Source: Petrosia ficiformis (taxonomy: Eukaryota; Porifera; Demospongiae; Haplosclerida; Petrosiidae). From it: a DNA stretch of 64,000 nt. The DNA is taken from assembly GCA_947044365.1 (NCBI GenBank), contig OX345640.1:2773501-2837500 (forward strand). The letters run 5' to 3'. Made by a program: the position numbers and the translations under genes. Numbering within the stretch: position 1 is the first letter of the stretch; each line of letters opens with the position of its first letter. A model generated the notes under the pieces. The model had not been told where the DNA came from, searched no databases, and saw only the letters and a program-made list of their open reading frames with translations. This document shows, one piece after another, positions 32,541 to 64,000 of this stretch.

Positions 32541-35458
32541 TCACCCTATGCCAAAAATTGCTAAGTGAGTAGCAATGAGTACTGGATTGAACAGTTGATG
32601 AAAGAATTCTCGCAGACTACAAAAAAAAAAGAAGATTCTGTTTCAAGCTATCATTGGAAAGTTACAACTGTTTGTTAGTAAATGTGTTCTTGTTTGTTTG
32701 CATCTATAAATATATTTGTACAGCACATAAATCTATAAATGTACTTGTACATTTATGACATTTTATGTATAAAGGCACTTGTAAAATGTACATGTACATG
32801 CATGTATAAAGTACTTGTACATGTACATGTGGGTTAAAGATCTTTGATGGCTAGCCAATTCTCCCCACTCATCCAGTGTCCTTATAACAATAATAAAAAT
32901 AGTATATTTATATAACAAGTACATAACATAATGCAACTCACAAACAAAGAAGAGAAGTATAGAGCTGCCATAAACTTACATGTAAGCTGCCGTGAATGTA
33001 CACGTACAAATACCTCATGTATATGTACAAATACATATGTAACATATAGATAATGCAAGTATATGTACAGGTACCTTTATAGATGTATGTAGATGTACAA
33101 ATACCTCATGTATATGTACAAATACATATGTAACATATAGATAATGCAAGTATATGTACAAGTACCTTTATAGATGTATGTAGATGTACAAATACCTCAT
33201 GTATATGTACAAATACATATGTAACATATAGATAATGCAAGTATATGTACAAGTACCTTTATAGATGTATGTACATGTACAAATACCTCATGTACATGTA
33301 CAAGTAGATGCATGTACATGTACAAATACACATGTAACTTACAGATGATGCACAAGTATACGTTTATAGTAGATGACATGAAATCAACATATCTTACCTG
33401 GCTATCAATCTATTCAAGATGCCCTCTCTTTCCTCTAGACTAAATAATAAAAGAAAGGATTGAAATGACAGAAAGGAAGAGAAAGAAGGAAAAGATTCCA
33501 AAAGTATGAGAGTAAAAAATGGAGGGATGAAGCAAACCTTTCTTGAGGTGATCTAACTTGTGATTCTGGTACATGTACATCAGTCTATGGAAAACATAAT
33601 TACATGTACATTTATCACATATTAAAATTTTCAAAAAGGGGACATTCCTACAAAATAATTTGATCAAACACCAACCTTCAAATGCTCACCATTCAGCCAT
33701 TTTGTACAGCAAGTCAATGACATTTGGTATCCAGGAAGAACCTTCTTAGAAACTACATTTCATTGACTTCCTGTACAAAATGGTGGAATGACGAGTGATT
33801 AAATGTAAGCATTTGATCAAAATTATTTGCGGGAAAGTTTCCATTTTGAAACTTAGATCACTTATAGTACCATCCTGACTTTGTTCATATACTATTACTA
33901 TACATGAAAAATGACGTCTAACCTGACATGTAAATGTTACTCCTACTTCTTCATCATATCTTTCATCGCCATTACTGAAAATAATAAAAGCTGTATATTT
34001 TTTTGAGTCACAAAAAGATGTACTTGTACATGCAATAGACCTGGCTAAGGGTACTTGAACACTTGAGTACTTGAGTACCTGACAATGACCTGAAACTATA
34101 CCATTACCATGGGAACCATGATATAATAGTAGCTATGCTGTTCTTATGATTATTTGATTGCAAGTAGTGAAGTTTATTGAAAAACAGTCCAAAAACTGAA
34201 CTAGTGTGTGTACTAATTCCAGAGTCTGTCACATGGAAGCGCTAAAAATGTGGGCACTGCCACTCCATTGTAGTACTTGAAATTCAAACACTCATTTTGC
34301 TTTATTTATACACTTTTATTGGCATACTTTTGATATCTCAGGCTTTTATAGAAGAAAAGATTTAGGGTTGTAAAGCTGAGAAAAAAACTGAAAATGTGCA
34401 CACCCATCAAATAACCATGTCCCACTCAACCTGTCCCACAGTCCAAACCTTAATAGGTATACTGCCTAGACTGTGTATGGGAACCCCTAGCAGACATGGG
34501 ATTGTATGGGAACCCTTAGCAGGCATGGGAACCCCTAGTAGACATGGGATTGTATGGGAACCCCTAAGAGACATGGGATTGTATGGGAACCCCTAGTAGA
34601 CATGGGATTGTATGGGAACCCCTAGTAGACATGGGATTGTGTATGGGAACCCCTAGTAGACATGGGATTGTATGTAGACATGCGATTGTGTATGGGAACC
34701 CCTAGCAGAAATGTGATTGTATGAGAACCCCTAGCAGACATGGGATCGTATGGGAACCCCTAGCAGACATGGTAGACATGCGATTGTGTATGAGAACCCT
34801 TAGCAGACATGGGATTGTATGGGAACCCCTAGCAGACATGGGATTATCTACAATTGATGGCAAACATAGAATCATAAAAGGGAGCAGATAGTTATGCTAA
34901 AACTTAACTACTACATTGACACAGTTGATACTTAGACTTAACTTGTATATGATTTGCAACAATGTCTTGACATGAGATAATGGCACAAAACATGGTCCAA
35001 TTGGGACGATTGGAAATATTTACATGTAGATATGTACCTCTGTGTAATTTCCTTCTTCTTGTCCTCAGTGACAGCATCAGCTAACAGTTCTGCTACCTCT
35101 TCACTACTTCGAACATGGCTGACCCCCTCTTGTTCTCTCTCGACATCTATCCATGACTCTAAAAAACATAAATATAATTATATATATATATATATATATA
35201 ATATATAATATATATATAATTATGTAATATATATAGTATGCTAATAGGTCCTATATACAAAATATAGAAACTGAGTGATATAGCCCGAGGCTGCGAGGGC
35301 TATATCACATCTGAGGACACAAAACGAGGGTCCTATATGCAGTATATAGGACCTATTAGCATACTATATACAATATATTGTATGATGGTTACATCTCCTG
35401 CATAGGTCTATATACAATATATAGGACTCACCACATCAAAGGGATGATGTCACCATCA

Positions 35459-35503
<45 letters not shown>

Positions 35504-37456
35504 CATGTACATGTGTGTGTGACCATTGGACGACAAAATCAGTTGGAGTTTTGTCATAGTAAACTAAGCAACACTAATTTTAAGGCCAGCAGGCCCATCC
35601 CTATGATTGCTTTCCCGCTGCAGGTTCAATTGTATGTTTATATATACATGTATATATATTCTTATGTCACATACACATTGCATATGTAGTTAAGAAAGTT
35701 GCGTCGTTCTGGGGGCTTGATCAATTAATGGGTAAACAAATGCATGCTTGAGCTACAGGCCTACATTAGCTACAGGCCTACATTAGCTACAGGCCTACGT
35801 TAGCTACAGGCCTACGTTAGCTACAGGCCTACGTTAGCTACAGGCCTACATTAGCTACAGGCCTACATTAGCTACAGGCCTACGTTAGCTACAGGCCTAC
35901 ATTAGCTACAGGCCTACGTTAGCAACATCAAGATCAGTACAACTTGTGGAAACTGCAATTACTACCTGTTGTAGTTATAATATATTGTATATTTGAAACC
36001 TGATACAAGAACTGTTAAAAGTAACAAGAATGAAGAAACAAGTAACTACAATGTATAATAATTATGTTGTTGAGTTTCACACATGAGAAAGTGATTATTG
36101 GTCATCACAAAGCAATCATAGAGATACGTTTTTCTCTATACCATCTTGTTTATCATGTAATTCCCAATAGTTTTATATTAATAGTAAAGTACAATTTGTT
36201 TTGTCTACACAACACCACACTTGTCAATACCCTATTGATAGACTGTACAAACAACTTGTAAACTAAAGGTCACATTCACGTTCACTGTGACCTCAGAAAA
36301 ATGTTCATAACTTTAGTTTGGAATGTCCAGCAATTTTTTTACCTGCACCATTTTCATATAATAGTCCTTCCCATTCTTTTTTGTGTATGTCAAATTTCAA
36401 TCCATTGCTTCAGTATTGAGTTACAGTATAATCATGTATTAACCTTATGACATTAAACTATACATTATAGTACATATAAAGTCATCACATCATAATTTTG
36501 AGGACATCGTGATTGTGAACAGACTATACATAATTCCATTAGTATTCATGTATACACTTTAAAAAAAGAGGCACAAATGTTTGTTGACTTTAACGATTTC
36601 AATATGATGAGAAACTGTTACAAGCACTTAACAAAATAGTTTTCCATCAGAGATTGATATTTGGTAAGGAGAGGGGAGGGGGGTTGAAGTAAGTGTTCAG
36701 GCTATAATGTTGAAGGGTATATGGGACTAGAGGATTTCAGAGTAGGGAGATGGGGAATACAAGTGTCAAGACATTGTTGTAGGGGGTCTGGGGTCTAGAA
36801 AATTTCATAGTAGGGAGAGGAGGGTGTAGTAAGTATTCAGGCTGTATTGTTGAAGAGGATCAAGTGCTAGAAGATTTCATACTATAGATGGTGGGAAGGG
36901 GGGGGGGGGAAGTCTGGGAGTCCTGGGGCTAAAAGATTTTAGTAAGAAGGGGGCAATGGAAAGTGTCCAGGATATATTTTTGTAGTGGGTGTAGGCCCTC
37001 GGAATATTTTTAAGGGGGGATATAGTGCTTAGAACATCTTTGAAGTTGTAATTTTGCTTCAGAGATCATTGTTTTTGACACATGGGAGAGAGGGGAACTA
37101 GTATCCTCCCTGTATGATACCCATTCAAGTTTATTATACTTGTTATTATCAGCTTATGGCATGTACTATAATGTACTACATATAGACTCCTCTGTTCAGC
37201 ATGGGAATGAGGCTGGCACAATATTAACAAACTGATCACATCTTTGATAGTAGGATTGAGTCAAAGGGCCTGATAAGTAATATAATATTTATATATATTG
37301 TATATATATGACTTCGTTCATTTAGAAATATCAATACAATCATTCTTCCAGTATTTTAATTTTACACAAAACAGTTTTAAGGATACCATAATTTTTACCT
37401 TGCAAAGTCTCAGAATCCTCTCTTCCTTGTAGATTTTCCTCTTCACTGTCATCCAT
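32541..37456 (-). CDS. Small predicted tail-anchored protein with WxxV LIR-like motif (149 aa, seven exons; BNIP3-like features, identity uncertain)
   Basis: Exons: 37456-37399, 35158-35038, 33974-33923, 33584-33538, 33439-33398, 32880-32827, 32616-32541. They sum to exactly 450 nt with every GT-AG junction in phase, which is strong evidence for a real gene. The start is MDDSEEENLQGRED. A highly acidic N-terminus contains ESWIDVERE (residues 20-28); WIDV fits the LC3-interacting pattern WxxL/I/V flanked by acidic residues. A helical, charged middle part (SLEEREGILNRLIARTLDEW) follows. The last 17-20 residues are hydrophobic (LFNPVLIATHLAIFGIG) and end at the stop, as in tail-anchored membrane proteins. 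The SW..(V/I) motif plus a C-terminal helix with T/S-H and small residues recalls BNIP3/NIX mitophagy receptors, but overall similarity is weak. It is head to head with KANSL3. Confidence 0.72.
33000..33335. repeat. Tandem repeat, unit about 90 bp, in tail-anchored gene intron
   Basis: Three to four copies containing CCTCATGTATATGTACAAAT, GTAACATATAGATAATGC and AGTACCTTTATAGATGTATG. It lies between exons at 32880 and 33398. Confidence 0.85.
33690..33815. repeat. Foldback element with CCATTTTGTACAG arms
   Basis: CATTTTGTACAGCAAGTCAA and TTGACTTCCTGTACAAAATG arms enclose a short spacer. A related GTACAAAATGGTGGAATAAC occurs at 50525. Confidence 0.75.
34468..34850. repeat. Minisatellite, CATGGGATTGTATGGGAACC units
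   Basis: Roughly a dozen units of 22-37 bp built on GGGAACCCCTAGTAGACATG, inside the 35038-33974 intron of the tail-anchored gene. Confidence 0.9.
35235..35385. repeat. Nested palindromes: long outer arms and inner GATATAGCCC hairpin
   Basis: Outer arms TATAGTATGCTAATAGGTCC and GGACCTATTAGCATACTATA; inner arms GATATAGCCC and GGGCTATATC. Strong cruciform potential. A related outer-arm pattern is at 63345-63408. Confidence 0.85.
35461..35500. repeat. (AT)n microsatellite
   Basis: About 19 AT units followed by ACATACATGTACATG. A shorter AT array is at 35177-35200. Confidence 0.95.
35580..35740 (+). repeat. Dispersed repeat, copy 2 (ATCCCTATGATTGCTTTCC family)
   Basis: Same order of blocks as 1105-1300: CCCATCCCTATGATTGCTTT, AT-rich middle, AAGTTGCGTCGTTC, GATCAATTAATGGG. 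Immediately followed by the 17-bp satellite at 35751. Confidence 0.75.
35751..35923. repeat. 17-bp satellite GCTACAGGCCTACRTTA, about ten units
   Basis: Near-perfect tandem units that differ only at one A/G position. Each unit contains the StuI-type palindrome AGGCCT. Confidence 0.95.
36268..36522 (+). mobile_element. MITE family B, full copy
   Basis: Termini GGTCACATTCACGTTCACTG and CGTGATTGTGAACAG are imperfect inverted repeats around CCTCAGAAAAATGTTCATAA and TAATTTTGAGGAC. Related copies: 56333-56592 (inverted), 60415-60660, 61014-61196 (inverted), 30836-31016 and a piece at 38395-38465. Confidence 0.75.
36660..37030. repeat. G-rich degenerate tandem repeat, unit about 85 bp
   Basis: Four to five units with AAGTGTTCAGGCTATA..TTG, AAGATTTCA and GTAGGGAGA-like blocks and G-runs. 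It lies in intron 1 of the tail-anchored gene. Confidence 0.75.
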
Positions 37457-37574
37457 TTTGTCCAATATTTTCTAATTATACGTACACAGAAAATTTGAAA
37501 ATTTGAAAATTCTACAGTTTCTTCTTTCAAAGAGTTTACTTCATTATCTATGGTTAGACCCACCATACTAGGCA
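37457..37574. promoter_or_regulatory. Probable bidirectional promoter, tail-anchored gene / KANSL3
   Basis: The divergent start codons are 118 bp apart. A shared promoter is inferred from spacing. No recognisable core element was identified. Confidence 0.5.
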
Positions 37575-63871
<26,297 letters not shown>

Positions 63872-63961
63872 GTAAAATATTAATTGTTATACATTGACTA
63901 ATTATGTACTTATACATAAATACATACATAAAGTACATGCATGTACATACATAATATTTCT

Positions 63962-64000
63962 ATGGCCCACAGGGGCATCCCTATAAACGCTTTTCACGAG
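63962..64000 (+). repeat. Dispersed repeat, left end of another copy
   Basis: GGCCCACAGGGGCATCCCTA followed by a CGCTTTTCACG-like block matches the left end of the 1105 and 35580 copies. It is cut by the window edge. Confidence 0.55.

Overview
This is animal nuclear DNA. It is AT-rich, with small exons, GT-AG introns that are often under 400 bp, and very dense tandem repeats and short transposons. Genes are packed close together and often head to head. The abundance of ACATGTAC-rich repeats, the compact introns and a metazoan gene set with lineage-specific GTPase and kinase relatives suggest a demosponge (Amphimedon-like). That organism call is inference; no species marker was seen.

Layout. 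1-6236, minus strand: 5' half of EIF3A (translation initiation), with introns full of tandem repeats and hAT-type MITEs. 6715-8944, minus: a complete six-exon RAB28 ending in a CaaX box. 9036-10331, plus: an intronless AIG1/GIMAP-like GTPase, head to head with RAB28 and with a near-copy at 22998-24269. Between the two GTPases lie repeat families, a decayed LINE (about 14480-16720, minus), a kinase-like gene broken by a nonsense codon inside its N-lobe (18572-20762, plus), an integrase-like fragment (21047-21340, minus) and a large minisatellite. 24606-27438, minus: a two-exon ankyrin-repeat protein with a SOCS-box-like end. 27795-30518, plus: a complete ten-exon SFXN2, head to head with it. 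32541-37456, minus: a seven-exon, 149-residue predicted tail-anchored protein with a WxxV LIR-like motif, identity uncertain. 37575 to beyond the right edge, plus: KANSL3 (NSL histone acetyltransferase complex), head to head with it and with introns of up to 8-10 kb made largely of repeats.

The genes do not form one pathway. Three head-to-head pairs (RAB28/GTPase-1, ankyrin-SOCS/SFXN2, tail-anchored protein/KANSL3) with gaps of 91, 356 and 118 bp between start codons imply shared bidirectional promoters. The most striking structural theme is introns that are themselves microsatellites or minisatellites, in SFXN2, RAB28, EIF3A and KANSL3. In two cases the repeat begins at the 5' splice site.

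Exons were placed by reading translations against remembered family sequences and by checking splice phase by hand. No alignment or search was run.
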